In this document: piece after piece, positions 11,146-23,079 of the stretch
Numbering within the stretch: position 1 is the stretch's first letter
Layout of the letters: every line of letters starts with the position of its first letter
Origin: Gonocerus acuteangulatus
Taxonomy: Eukaryota; Arthropoda; Insecta; Hemiptera; Coreidae
Length of the DNA: 64,000 nucleotides
Direction: 5' to 3'
Assembly: GCA_946811695.1 (NCBI GenBank)
Contig: OX328125.1
Span: 36,694,734 to 36,758,733, forward strand
Position numbers and translations under genes: made by a program
The notes under the pieces: generated by a model
The model's input: only the letters and a program-made list of their open reading frames with translations
Databases searched by the model: none
Told to the model about the DNA's origin: nothing

Positions 11146-11818
11146 AAGACAAGGTATAGTTGGGATTCGGCTAGGAGAAAAACGTCAGACTTTCAGGAAG
11201 AAATCTGTATTTAGACGTTTCGGCTGCACATTGGCAGCCTTCTTCAGCTAAAAAATACAACTTATAAGTAAAAAAAATAAATATACAACTTGTAAGTAAA
11301 AAACAGGCAGAAATGAGTGTAGTATATACATCAAGACAATAAATTTTAACCAATCTTATTTTTAAACAATGAAAATATGGTAGTTGGAAAGTAAACAGCA
11401 TGTAGAAAGTAGTAAGTAAACAGTACAAAAAACTAATCAGTACAAAAAGGAACATTTTTCATATAGTGAGAAAAAACAATCTATTCTATAAGTGAATACA
11501 ATTTATAATAATTAATATATAGATACGTACCACTAGAGAATGCCTAGGGGGGAGGGAGGAAGGCCTCGAGAACAACTTAGGTAACCATGGTGGAATGTAT
11601 GAGGGACAGCAACTACACAGGGGGTTTTATAGTTTTGACTGGGGGAGGGGTGAGGAAGCGGTATGTCGGTGAAGATGAAAGAAGTGCAATTGCTAGGTTG
11701 TAAAAGGGGGTTGTAAAGGTGTTAAGAGTTTTGGGACACACAAGTAGAAAAATTGTCTGGAGCCTGGGAACAAAGATAAAAAGGAGGTCAGGATAATTTA
11801 TGGAAGACGGCGGAGTAA
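11146..11818 (-). mobile_element. PLE left arm, 3' region
   Basis: Minus-strand 3' part of the left PLE copy, nearly identical in complement to 14219-14890. Both arms can be read open over a short hydrophobic frame (11220-11455 minus; 14579-14815 plus), but it has no known domain and overlaps the ribozyme-like motif. I treat it as noncoding. Confidence 0.7.
11213..11248 (-). ncRNA. Hammerhead-ribozyme-like motif, intact core (PLE left arm)
   Basis: On the minus strand: CTGAAGA, an extra A, a 6-bp stem (GGCTGC/GCAGCC) with a CAATGT loop, then GAAACGTC. This gives the core CUGANGA...GAAA, with ACGU able to form a short self-complementary helix III and C at the cleavage position after GU. PLEs are known to carry hammerhead motifs with very short helix III. 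The extra A before helix II departs from the canonical core, and helix I (TTTAG/TAAA) is weak. Activity is inferred, not shown. Confidence 0.5.
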
Positions 11819-12289
11819 GGCTGCGTTTACACGGGCGAGAAATTGCGCGAGTTTTCTGTCCGACAGTCAAAATTGCATGTGTAAACGGCCTGGAGAGCAG
11901 TGTCGCAACTACTCGCGCAACTGATGTCGCGAGCTTGCTGTGGGAGTGTCTGACACTTGAACTTGCTCGTCTAAACAGGAAACTCAGCTCTAGGAATTTC
12001 TCGCACTCGCACTGTCGCCCGATCAAACAGTGGGAGATATTTTCCGACATTTTTGTGCAAGTTGGCGTATCGAGTGGTTAAGTATTGGACTATTACCATG
12101 GAAGGAGTTGGGTTTTCGAGTATTTCTGTCGTTCATATTAGACTTTATTTTTATTGTTTATTAGACAGCATTTTCTTTTTTAGTTTAGTAATGTTTGTGT
12201 TACTTTTAATAATTAAAGGAAGGGGTTTAGATATTTATTACTTGTATCGTTACTTTTAATTAAAAAAATAGTTTCCAATAATTTAAACT

Positions 12290-12445
12290 CATTACTTACC
12301 GGAGGCGAAAAACGAAGAGTAACCTTTAAGCGCTCTGTTATAGATTGTTACCCTAGCTGTTATAGATTTTCTCATATTGGTATCCTGTTTTTGGATTTTA
12401 GGTGCAACATAACGTAAATCTACCGTGATTACAAACGCGGCAGCA
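12290..12445 (-). pseudogene. Harbinger transposase fragment, second part
   Basis: Minus-strand translation gives VAPKIQKQDTNMRKSITAR and, after a frame change, ERLKVTLRFFASG. This is the HARBI1-type N-terminal pattern 'GPKI..(K/Q)DTNMR.SI...ERL..TLRFLASG'. Frameshifts make it a pseudogene. It continues the fragment at 13165-13440, from which it is separated by an inserted repeat. The DDE catalytic domain is not visible. Confidence 0.7.
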
Positions 12446-12448
12446 TTT

Positions 12449-12534
12449 CAGCGCGGTTCATTCCTCCCTGCATAGGGAGGAACCCCACCCATGAGACAAT
12501 CCGAAAGCGTCGACTAGAAAATTAAACGTTTCAG

Positions 12535-12601
<67 letters not shown>

Positions 12602-13155
12602 GTGTGTGTTTTGTCTCGGTCTCTCACAGTCTCAGAAATGGTCCAATTTCAATAAATTTTGGTAAGAAAATCTTTCGTCTAATTTGAAAGGTCAAGATCG
12701 TCCATTCTTTAAACCATTTTTAAGGCGATATCTGTTTCCGAGAAAATTAGAAAAATAGTTGATGAATAATGTTTTTGGTTAGGGTACTTAGGATCATGGG
12801 ATTCAGTTGAAATATTTTCTGCATGTTCGAAATTCATCCAAGCTAATATGTTTAAATTTTGATTACGTTCGAAGTTAAAGAAGGAAAAAAATAAAATATT
12901 GTATTAACAGACATGAAAAGTTTTGGGAACTTCGTATATTTTCCTTAATATCTCGAAAACGGCTGGAAAATCGTGGTAAGCAGAATGTTACCATTCGAAA
13001 GCTTACTAAATTTTCTACAAAACAAGGTTCTGAATAAGTTTTGTTTTGGCGATGTCAATCGGAGAAATAACTGCTTATAACTTCAAACGTTTGTTTTGTT
13101 CTTTTGAACGGGTTTTTGTCGTTGTTTAACTCACTTTTTAATTGGTTGTAGTCGA
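12449..13155 (+). mobile_element. TTAGCGCGG-family element, copy 5 (nested in Harbinger)
   Basis: Starts 'cagcgcggttcattcc' with a decayed hairpin, then (TA)n at 12541-12598, 'tttgtctcggtctctcaca' and the diverged family body to about 13155. The right terminus is missing. It splits the Harbinger transposase remnant. An 18-bp near-repeat 'acaarcgcggcagcattt' lies at 12431-12448 and 13408-13425. More diverged than the other copies, so an older insertion. Confidence 0.65.
12541..12599. repeat. (TA)n microsatellite
   Basis: TA run at the family's usual internal position, inside nested copy 5. Confidence 0.95.
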
Positions 13156-13164
13156 TTTCTCTAA

Positions 13165-13440
13165 GTTACATTTATTTGTTAAATTTTGTTGAAAGATCTT
13201 AGGTCCAACAATGTGAAGTAAATCTTGGAACTCTACAGCAGACATCCGTATGAAATTCCTAAATTGTTGATAATCTTCCTTTCTCAACTCATTGGCTAAA
13301 TTTGTAAAGGCCCCTAAATCGTATTTTCTCCTAATCCATTCTCTGGCCCAGATACTCTTCTTCTTATTATTTTCCCGTCCTTTTGATCAAAATCAATAAT
13401 CTATTATCACAAGCGCGGCAGCATTTTTAACACGTCTACT
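13165..13440 (-). pseudogene. Harbinger transposase fragment, N-terminal part
   Basis: The minus strand encodes NAAALVIID, then after a frameshift SIWAREWIRRKYDLGAF, followed by residues matching 'L..EL..ED...FRNFIRMS...FQDLLHIVGPKI'. This is the typical N-terminal region of PIF/Harbinger (HARBI1-like) nucleases, which act as DNA transposases with a Myb-like partner protein. At least one frameshift and the lack of the catalytic domain make it non-functional. Confidence 0.75.
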
Positions 13441-13734
13441 CGGCGGCATGGCGAGAAACAAACTGAAAATTGACTTGGAATGAGCTGCTTGCGCGAGTTG
13501 AAATTGCATCAAACGGTGTCACAATGTAAACGGATTTTTAGCTCTCAGATGCAATAAGTTGCGACAGTGACTCGCGCGAGAGCTCGCGGGACAGCTTGCG
13601 TTCAAGTGTCGGGTAAAATTGCATCTAAGTGTTTACACGACGGGACAGAACTTGCGCAAGTACTGTCGCAAGTTGTCTCGCCCGTGTAAACGCAGCCTAA
13701 GCAGGGGAGATGTTTTGTTTGTCGGTTTTGTAAT

Positions 13735-13997
13735 TAATGTTATTGGGGTTTAAGTTAATGTGGACGCATTCGGAAATCTGTCGTTTTTTGGTGTTTCGTT
13801 CTGTGGAAAGTATTTTAGTGTCGTCAAAGTTGAAAGTGTGTTATTTTTGTTATGGCGTGTTTTGCGAGGGCGGATTTGTGCATTTCTTTGTTTTTTATTG
13901 TCCGTTTGTGTTTTGTTATGCGGGAGTGAATATAATTTTTGGTTTCACCTATGTATACTGCATTACAGGAGGGGGTTTGGCAGGGTATTTGGTAAAC
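13735..13997 (-). pseudogene. PLE GIY-YIG endonuclease remnant (left arm)
   Basis: Minus-strand translation from about 13997 reads VYQIPCQTPSCNAVYIGET and continues through KNYIHSRITKHKRTIKNKE to an 'SALAKHA' segment, then, after a 1-nt frameshift near 13828, DDTKILSTERNTKKRQISEC. The VYxIPC, YIGET, R..xHK and SALA.H pattern is that of the GIY-YIG endonuclease at the C-terminus of Penelope-like proteins, which nicks target DNA for priming. The upstream reverse transcriptase is absent. The frameshift makes it a pseudogene. Confidence 0.8.
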
Positions 13998-14035
13998 GCA
14001 GTGTGTGGTGCAGTCATAGGGAAGATTCCATTCCC

Positions 14036-14890
14036 TATGACTGCACCACCCACTGCGTTTACCAAATACACTGCCAAACCCCCTCCTGTAATGCTTTCAA
14101 CTTTTCGACACTAAAATACTTTTCACAGAACGAAACACCAAAAAACGACAGATTTCCGAATGCGTCCATATTAACTTAAACCCCAATAACATTAATTACA
14201 AAATATCTCCCCTGCTTACTCCGCCGTCTTCCATAAATTATCCTGACCTCCTTTTTATCTTTGTTCCCAGGCTTCAGACAATTTTTCTACTTGTGTGTCC
14301 CAAAACTCTTAACACCTTTACAACCCGCTTTTACAACCTAGCAATTGCACTTCTTTCATCTTCACCGACATACCGCTTCCTCACCCCTCCCCCAGTCAAA
14401 ACTATAAAACCCCCTGTGTAGTTGCTGTCCCTCATACATTCCACCATGGTTACCTAAGTTGTTCTCGAGGCCTTCCTCCCTCCCCCCTAGGCATTCTCTA
14501 GTGGTACGTATCTATATATTAATTATTATAAATTGTATTCACTTATAGAATAGATTGTTTTTTCTCACTATATGAAAAATGTTCCTTTTTGTACTGATTA
14601 GTTTTTTGTACTGTTTACTTACTACTTTCTACATGCTGTTTACTTTCCAACTACCATATTTTCATTGTTTAAAAATAAGATTGGTTAAAATTTATTGTCT
14701 TGATGTATATACTACACTCATTTCTGCCTGTTTTTTACTTACAAGTTGTATATTTATTTTTTTTACTTATAAGTTGTATTTTTTAGCTGAAGAAGGCTGC
14801 CAATGTGCAGCCTAAACGTCCAAATACAGATTTCTTCCTGAAAGTCTGACGTTTTTTTCTCCTAGCCGAATCCCAACTATACCTTGTCTT
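14036..14890 (+). mobile_element. PLE right arm
   Basis: Plus-strand counterpart of the left arm. It carries the uninterrupted Harbinger empty site at about 14205-14230 and the 3' region. The endonuclease remnant (about 14058-14180) lacks ~126 bp, so VYQIHCQTPSCN joins directly to AFNFSTLKY and the YIGET motif is gone. Confidence 0.75.
14787..14820 (+). ncRNA. Hammerhead-like motif, damaged (PLE right arm)
   Basis: CTGAAGA, the same GGCTGC/GCAGCC stem, then TAAACGTC. The first G of the GAAA core is T here, which should abolish catalysis. Confidence 0.45.
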
Positions 14891-14905
14891 TGAAATAGGA
14901 GAAGT
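14890..14905. repeat. 16-bp direct repeat flanking the PLE pair (right)
   Basis: Exact copy of TTGAAATAGGAGAAGT at 11097-11112. Confidence 0.8.
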
Positions 14906-15004
14906 TTCAATTTATTTTTGATATTTCGTGAACATTTTAAAATCCACTTCAAACGTACATATCTCAAAGAATAGCGAGATTTTATGCGAAATTATATATA
15001 TATA

Positions 15005-15196
15005 AATGACGCCACAGAGAGGTTATCCAACCCTGCAGTGGACGTCAGAAAGAGACGACTAAACTTTTATGGCCGCATTCCTGGATGACACATGTCAAAA
15101 TTGATCTGGAAAAAGCACAGGCGGATCCAGCGGACGTCACAAACATAAAGATCTTTAGATACAAATTACACAAGTGGGAAGTAATGTCAGAGAAGC
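15005..15196 (+). pseudogene. LINE reverse-transcriptase C-terminal remnant
   Basis: 'agaaagagacgactaaac' onward translates to RKRRLNFYGRI, the segment ((R/K)RR..FYGH) that follows the polymerase domain in RTE- and L2-like LINE proteins. The next expected residues (R/P-x-DD) appear in another frame. Short, frameshifted and low-confidence. Confidence 0.4.
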
Positions 15197-15410
15197 ACTA
15201 GCGTATAGAGAAAATAATTTCGGGGAGCTGGGAGCACCTAGGCATTTGGGGTGTAGGGAAAATATTAAATATTTTAGTGCAAAATGGTGCCTCTTAAGAG
15301 ACAATTTTCGTTGATATAGGCTTCTTTTACATGAAATATCACCAAAACAACATTTTGGGGGGGGACTGCAGCCCCCCTCAGCTCCCCCCTTATATACGTC
15401 ATATACTCAT
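15197..15410. mobile_element. MITE, ATGGGCGTATATA-terminus family, copy 2
   Basis: Ends resemble 'actagcgtatagagaaaata' and 'ccttatatacgt' and enclose G-runs, 'ataatttcgggg' and 'gactgcagccccc'. In complement the interior matches copy 1 at 2153-2442. Confidence 0.6.

Positions 15411-17181
<1,771 letters not shown>

Positions 17182-17248
<67 letters not shown>
17182..17248. repeat. (TA)n microsatellite
   Basis: TA run on the right flank of the MITE; probably one ancestral tract split by the insertion. Confidence 0.95.
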
Positions 17249-17249
<1 letters not shown>

Positions 17250-17936
17250 CTCATTTGCGATCTGAGAATACCTTTCCTTTATCATGTCCTACAACATATG
17301 GCTTTTGTCCTGTTATGTTTCTTGTCCCGTTGACAGGGCTGATTCGTTTCATCCCGCACGGCCACACATCAGCACATCCTGATTTGGCTTTTCATCCAAC
17401 ATCTCTCATTCACTCAAGGAAGTTTCTATCCTTGAGTAAAATTCATACATGAAATCTGTATTATATTATACATTCTTTACCCTTTGTTCTCGTTAATTTA
17501 TTTAAAACGGCGGAAAGTCAAGTATATATTTAAAACACTTCAACTTCTCTTAATACTCTTTCCCTCTACATTCTAAAATAAATTAACTAACATCCCCAAA
17601 ATTAATGAAATGAATTTTCGAAAGAATGATTAGCAGGCTGTGTATATAGCAACCCAATTTATTTGGGAAACATTCTTTATTTACCACAAATAAAGTTGTT
17701 CTTTCTTCTTCTTGCATTTCTTAGTGCTGCACATGTTTCAATTCTGTGGACGCCTCTTGAAAAATTTCTTTCATGGGTTTTAACAACTAGGCACCCCTAT
17801 TAAATATCTGTTAACGTGATAGCGGCCCTGGCAATTTAAATCTTTCAAAAATAAAAACTAAGAAATGCGCATAGGATACACTGGAGCTACACGAGTCGCG
17901 ATCAAACTGCACAAAGTGCTGCGATAAATTAAAAAA
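17249..17936. other. No gene recognised
   Basis: A+T-rich. A segment with 'ttttcgaaagaatgattagc' near 17610 recurs at about 48156, so part of it is repetitive. Confidence 0.45.
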
Positions 17937-19077
17937 GTCCAACTCGCAGGAACTGCATCATCTTAGCGCGGTTCCATTCATATCCCTAGTGTCATTTTGT
18001 ATACTTAGAATAGAAACAGTTATTATAAGGAACCGGATTCTTAGGTTTTCACGTATTTTTTTCCTTTCTCCTAAACATGATAAAGATCGATTTTTTAGTA
18101 TAAAGATTCGCGTCTTGTAGTATCATTCATGAAAATTTGGAAGAACCTAAAAAAACCTATTCTGGATGATATCACCTAAACCCCAATGGAATGGCCTAGA
18201 CGGACCGGTGACAAAGGGCCAGCAGCATGACCGGTGACAAATGGCCAGCAGCATACCCTTATACCTGCAACACCCTAGAGCCTGGCTTGGCCAGACTCCA
18301 CTGCTACAGACATGAAATTTTTATTTCATTGTTCAATGTATTCAAAACTATCAAAATGTTTATAATTTCTAAATGTTTCATAAAATAAATACAATTTAAA
18401 ACAAACAGTGTTTAAGTTAAAAGTGAGCTAAACAACTACGAAAACCCGTTCAAAAGAACACATTCAAAGTTTTCATCACCGTTTTCTCCGATTGACATAG
18501 ACTAATCGAAAATCTTCTTAGAATATTAATTATAGAGAATTTAGTAAGCTTTAGAATAGTTTCTATCCACTTATGACGATTTCCCAACTGTTTTCGAGAT
18601 ATTAAGGAAAATATGCGAAGTTCCCAAAACTTTTCATGTCTCTTAATAAAATATTTTATTCTAATTCTTCCTTAACTCCAAACGTAACCAAAATTTACAC
18701 ATCTTTTTATGTATGGAATTTAAACATGCAGAAAATATTTTAACCGAATCCTATGATTCTAAGTAACCAAACCAAAAACTTGATTTAACAACTATTTTTC
18801 CGATTTTATCGGACACGGTTAAAGCTATCGCCTTAAAAATGGTTTCATTCGTTTTACTAGCCCAAGAAGCCTATAAAACGAGTACTTACAAGCATATGAA
18901 CTCAAAAACGTAAGCGTTACGATTTTTTTGCGCGAATTTCGCCCCAAACGTCATCTTTCAGTTGACGGATTCTGCTGGTTAACGAACTTGACCTTTCAAA
19001 TTAGACGAAAGATTCTTGCACCAAATTTCATCAAAATCAGACCATTCGTCTTCGACCTAGAGAGCGAACCGCGCTAA
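17937..19077 (-). mobile_element. TTAGCGCGG-family element, minus orientation (copy 6)
   Basis: In complement the element runs from GAACCGCGCTAA-type termini at 19066-19077 to 'ctgcatcatcttagcgcggt' and GTCC at 17937. The hairpin and TA tract of the left end are deleted, leaving 'gagagcgaacc'. The body is diverged. Inside, 'gaccggtgacaaa' plus 'ggccagcagcat' is duplicated in tandem at about 18202-18255. Confidence 0.7.
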
Positions 19078-19829
19078 AATACAACAGGAAAATGTTGATT
19101 GTTGTATACTTGTCAATAGATAAATATGAAATAAATAATTGAACGAAACCAATATTTTCGAAAATGTAAAAACTGCTTCCTCTGGTTGAGTTCGTGCTAT
19201 CGAAATTTGCGTGTCGAATCCTTGCGTATAAACTTTTATAAGCTTTCGAATAAGAGGATAATCTTTTACCTACCTGGATTTCTCAAACGATAATTAACAA
19301 TATATAGGAATGGCGTAAAGCTGCTCAAATTTGTTAATAATATAGTTTTTTTGTTTTTTTATTCATACTTTCTCTTCTCTTATTTTAAACTTATGCTTAC
19401 GCAAAATCAATTTGCAAATTCGCGTTTAGACGGACAATGTTCGTCTTTTGCTGTATTCAATGGAATATCGGGGGAAAACACAAAACTGGCATAAATCCTA
19501 AATATTCCATATCTGTATGGATTTTTTTGAACCTAAATACTTCGAAATTGGATGCAAGCAAAGTGGGTCTGAAGCTGTCCTATTTTGGGAAAATAGTCTC
19601 TCAGACTATTTGATGATCTTAACAGGGTTTCGAGCGGCCGGAGACAAACTTCGTCATGTGGATCAAATCGTTTTAGAAATTGACCGGATAGAACGTAACA
19701 ACCTTTTTCGGAATCTATGCACCTTTTCAACTTGAGAAATGGCGAGTTAGTAATTTTGAATGACTTAACAATCTAGGGCAGAAATTGAGTTTGGTTGATT
19801 TATGCAAGCTTTGTATTTATACAGTTGGA
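19078..19829. other. No gene recognised
   Basis: The overlapping 72- and 65-codon frames at 19517-19735 have no recognisable domain. The sequence looks like decayed repeat. Confidence 0.4.
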
Positions 19830-19986
19830 TTTTTTTTTTTTTTTTCTTTTCTTTTGGTGGAGCAGGAAATTTCTTCAGTATGCCCTGGAATGACAAAAAC
19901 TCAACCTGCTAAAGGTGGGTCTCGACCCCACATCTCACGCATACTAATCCAAAGCATTAGCCACTGGACCACGGGGAGACCATATA
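19830..19986 (-). mobile_element. tRNA-derived SINE (copy S2)
   Basis: Minus strand from 19986: 'tggtccagtggctaatgc' (A-box-like) and 'ggggtcgagaccca' (B-box-like) in tRNA spacing, then 'agcaggttgagtttttgtca', 'ttccaggg' and an A-rich tail (T-run at 19830-19845). Shares its post-tRNA part with the SINE at 53243-53420. Confidence 0.7.
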
Positions 19987-20309
19987 TCTCTTATTGGAGA
20001 AAATTGTGTAAGTCAATCACTTTAAAAACTATTTTCCCAATTTTAGGGTAAACGCTAACTCCTTGAATTTTTTTAAAATCGATTCCGCAATATGTCATTA
20101 AAATTTATTTCTGGAACAAATAAACGCAAAATCGTTAACATTACGATTTCTTTCTCACGAATTACGGCGAGAAAACAATGTTCTATTCAGTGAAAAACTC
20201 GTCCTTTTGTGTTTTACGTATTTGTTTACTAAGCTTCATCAAACTCCAACTTTTTCATGGATGCTAGACTGAAACAAACAAATACACCCACACATACACA
20301 CACTCACAG

Positions 20310-20375
<66 letters not shown>

Positions 20376-20984
20376 CTGTGTTTTTATATATATAAAAACA
20401 CAGATTTGAACAGCTGATATTTTGACGGCCTTTGGATTCTTAAAGGTCAACTTTTCAAGACGCGATCTCTGGATTGCGTCACCTGGTAAGAAGAAAACAC
20501 AGACATTAAAAAATAAAACTATTGTGTTTTGAATACTTTTAAGATTCGATATACCTTATTTATATTCTAATGATTACTATATATCTATAATAATAATATA
20601 GCCTGATATATTACATAGCATTTCAACTAATTGCCTACTAAAAGTGATCACTGATAGAACAAAAATGTCCTCCAAAATACATTTTGCAGCTCACCAGGCG
20701 CAGTTTTATCGTATCAATTCTTAACCTTATGTTATTGATTTTGCATTTATAGGTTTATAGGTTTCCAAACATACTTATTGTAGATAATTTGGCATGGAAA
20801 GCTTTAAGGTGACATCTAAAAGCCTTTTACAGAAAATTTGTAAGTACTAAATTTCTTATTTCGTCATTCCTGAATAATTTGCTTAAAATAACCTATTTAG
20901 ATAAATAAAATAAAAACATAAATAACACCTGTTTCACTTCAATTCAAACATTTAGTTCATTTTTACAACACTCCTCCCTTATTA
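19987..20984. other. No gene recognised; contains (TA)n
   Basis: Contains (TA)n at about 20310-20370 next to CA-rich sequence. In complement the flank 'tttgtttgtttcagtctagc' then 'gagtttgatgaagctt' resembles the layout right of the TA tract in TTAGCGCGG elements, possibly a distant relative. Confidence 0.4.
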
Positions 20985-21372
20985 GATACCTACCCAGGAC
21001 GTATACGGCGTTTCGTTACAATACAGCAGAAATTACGACTGGTATGAGCAAATTAGTAATTTGGGTCCGGAGTAATCCCCCCCCCCTCATAATGAACCGA
21101 TTTAGTTTACTTTTACAACACATTTTTCTCTTTAGTTGACCAGAACGAATACCGAGTGTCGTTGAAATATAACAAAAATTACGACTGGTATTGGCAAATA
21201 ACTACTTTGGCTTCGGAGTAAACCCCCCCCCCCCCCTCTGGGGGTTTTAACTGGGGTCATTTTAGGTGTCTACTAGGTAGGATCGATAAAGATTCGAAGA
21301 CATTTTTCAAAAATTCCGTCATGAGTGTAACCTCAATAGTTACTTTCCTTCGGAGGAAAGTGCTAAAAGAAA
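20985..21372. repeat. Dispersed repeat block, second copy
   Basis: Matches 1-540 in order: two C-run-bearing ~125-bp units, then 'gtctactaggtaggatcg' and 'ttccttcggaggaaagtgct'. The (TA)n tract of the first copy is absent. Confidence 0.7.
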
Positions 21373-21418
21373 ATGACATTACCTTTTGTGGGAAATTTGA
21401 TAATAATAATAAGAAAAA

Positions 21419-21992
21419 AAAAGTTTGGTAATACTGAAGGAGAGTGTCCTCAGCACCGATTTTCTTCAAAATTTGCACTATAACGTATTTTGATGCACTA
21501 AACACGAATCCGTTAAAAAAAAAAGTTGCTCGCAACTAGGAAAGAAGTTATTAAGCACTAAAGTTCACTGTTATGGAGGTTATAAAAGACGGGGTAAACA
21601 GCTTATGTGTAAACACGCGCCTGCGCAATAGTCCTTAATGACGAAGTGCAATTGAAATTTAGACTCACCTTGTGGTAGCTGACTTGGTCGTAAACTGTCG
21701 CTTTTGAGCATACGTGCTATGCGTTTCCGCTCGCTCCGCTCGCTCAAGAAAACATCAAAACCTCTAGTCAATCCAACTCGCAGAAATGAAAAGAATTCTA
21801 TGGCCCAAAAGTCGTCCAAGGCAGTCTTCCCTAACCTTCATAACAGTGAACTTTTTTTAAAAATAACTTCTTTCCTAGTTGGGAGCAACTTTTTTTTTCA
21901 ACGGATTCGTGTTTAGTGCATCAAAATACGTTATAGTGCAAAATTTGAAGAAAATCGGTGCTGAGGACACTCTCCTTCAGTTTTACCAAAAG
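21419..21992. mobile_element. Foldback element with ~165-bp terminal inverted repeats
   Basis: Left arm 21419-21583 and right arm 21829-21992 are near-perfect complements, beginning 'tttggtaatactgaaggaga' and including 'acgtattttgatgcactaaa'. The ~245-bp centre has a symmetric 'ccgctcgctccgctcgc' motif. Long inverted repeats suggest a Mutator-like or foldback MITE. No transposase and no certain target duplication. Confidence 0.7.
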
Positions 21993-22424
21993 TTTTTATT
22001 TATATAAATTTTTTGAATATAAAATTACTTTCCAAATTTAAAAATAATTGAGATGATCAAATTACATACTTACTCAAGGCGAGTCAACACTACCAAGGAT
22101 ATGGTTAGGAAATAGATGTTATCTATACATAAATTATGAACCAGGTTAGCGAGCACTGATCGTCCACATTACCTAATATATTTTGGCGTACCAGCGTAGA
22201 CATAGCAGCTTCAAATAGGAAGTAATTACTTTATTTTTGCCAAAAACTTCCACTGTGAACATTTGACACCAATTTGATGCGTTGACTCTTTCTCTTTGAC
22301 AATTGTCTTGTTGGTTTGTTTTCCCACAACTTCTCAAACATATGTTATTCACATGTCTTTTGTAGAGTCCATTTACATTTACATTTAATATGTGTATATC
22401 CTTAATAATAATTTTGATGAGTGG
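21993..22424. other. No gene recognised
   Basis: A+T-rich. The 100-codon minus-strand frame at 22173-22475 lacks domain signs and runs into a repeat. Confidence 0.4.
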
Positions 22425-22630
22425 AGGGAGGAACTTGGCCTCTATTTCACATTTATGTTTTTTTTGGGATCTCATTACTTTTTTCTAAGTATTAATTAAA
22501 ATTTAGGTGCCGCATACCTACTGGCTTTTGTACTTCATATAAAACCAGGGCCTTTGGATTCTGCATAAAGTTCTCCTTACTGCTTGATATTTGATACCAA
22601 TAATCAACCTACATACATCTAATCACTAGC

Positions 22631-22966
22631 CTAGAAAAGTTAGAAGCTCTTCCAGATGACAGTACTCTAGAGGACAAATTGATTGCTCTCTTAACTAAAC
22701 TATTACACTGTAAAACACAGGATTCTTATCCCGAGGATAAAGATCACAATAGGGAATGTGTAGAAGGTCTTCAAGAAAAAGATAAGAGCAAAGACGATAC
22801 ATTTTGGATTTGCGATCCTAAACTTTGGAATTTAGATGGCTCGACTTTGAAAAACTTAGTATCTGCTGTCAAGTATATTATGCAGTTAACCCCTACGACT
22901 TTATTTACTACATTTAAGAAAGAAGTCACAACTGTTGTTGTTAAGATGCGTCGAAATGTTTCTTAA
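22631..22966 (+). CDS. Unidentified ORF in palindrome arm (left copy, partial)
   Basis: Open frame of about 112 codons ending TAA at 22966, with no ATG near its beginning. It therefore looks like an exon or an internal fragment. The protein is charged, with segments LEALPDDSTLEDKLIALLTK, FWICDPKLWNLDGSTLKNL and a basic C-terminus (VVVKMRRNVS). I do not recognise a family. The right arm carries a second copy at 31729-32064 with four amino-acid replacements from five nucleotide changes across ~290 bp, which gives no sign of purifying selection since the duplication. It could be a captured host exon or part of a transposon protein. Confidence 0.4.
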   Translation, partial: LEKLEALPDDSTLEDKLIALLTKLLHCKTQDSYPEDKDHNRECVEGLQEKDKSKDDTFWICDPKLWNLDGSTLKNLVSAVKYIMQLTPTTLFTTFKKEVTTVVVKMRRNVS

Positions 22967-23079
22967 AACATCAAATATAAGTTCTCCTTACCAAGACGAT
23001 TCATTTGATACCCCACATGATGGGTTTCAGAAGGAATGATGGCTTTCCGATGGAACAAAAAGTACAAAACGTCATAGGT

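Larger units (their letters stand above)
11819..13697 (-). mobile_element. PIF/Harbinger-like element (1879 bp) inserted in the PLE left arm
   Basis: Perfect terminal inverted repeats of at least 22 bp (GGCTGCGTTTACACGGGCGA at each end) are flanked by 3-bp TAA duplications (11816-11818, 13698-13700). The homologous right PLE arm reads 'gcggagtaagcaggggagat' in complement and is a natural empty site, fixing the element's borders exactly. A TWA duplication and the transposase remnants inside place it in PIF/Harbinger. The element is itself interrupted by a TTAGCGCGG-family copy. Confidence 0.85.
11113..14889. mobile_element. Penelope-like element: two inverted 5'-truncated copies as one insertion
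   Basis: The left arm (11146 to about 14030) and right arm (about 14036-14890) are inverted copies meeting at a short palindrome ('gtgcagtcataggga'/'tccctatgactgcac'). Read outward, each arm holds a GIY-YIG endonuclease remnant, a ~350-bp noncoding region, an A+T-rich region, a hammerhead-like motif and the terminus 'tatagttgggattcgg' in complement. No reverse transcriptase is present, so both copies are 5'-truncated. The 16-bp direct repeats outside the whole structure indicate a single insertion event. The left side has 33 extra bases (11113-11145). The left arm also contains a Harbinger insertion, and the right arm a ~126-bp deletion in the endonuclease. Confidence 0.75.

Noticed and set aside
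13760..14179. 139-codon plus-strand ORF across the PLE junction
   Set aside because: Its first half is antisense to the left-arm endonuclease and only its end is in the sense frame of the right-arm remnant, so it is a junction artefact.
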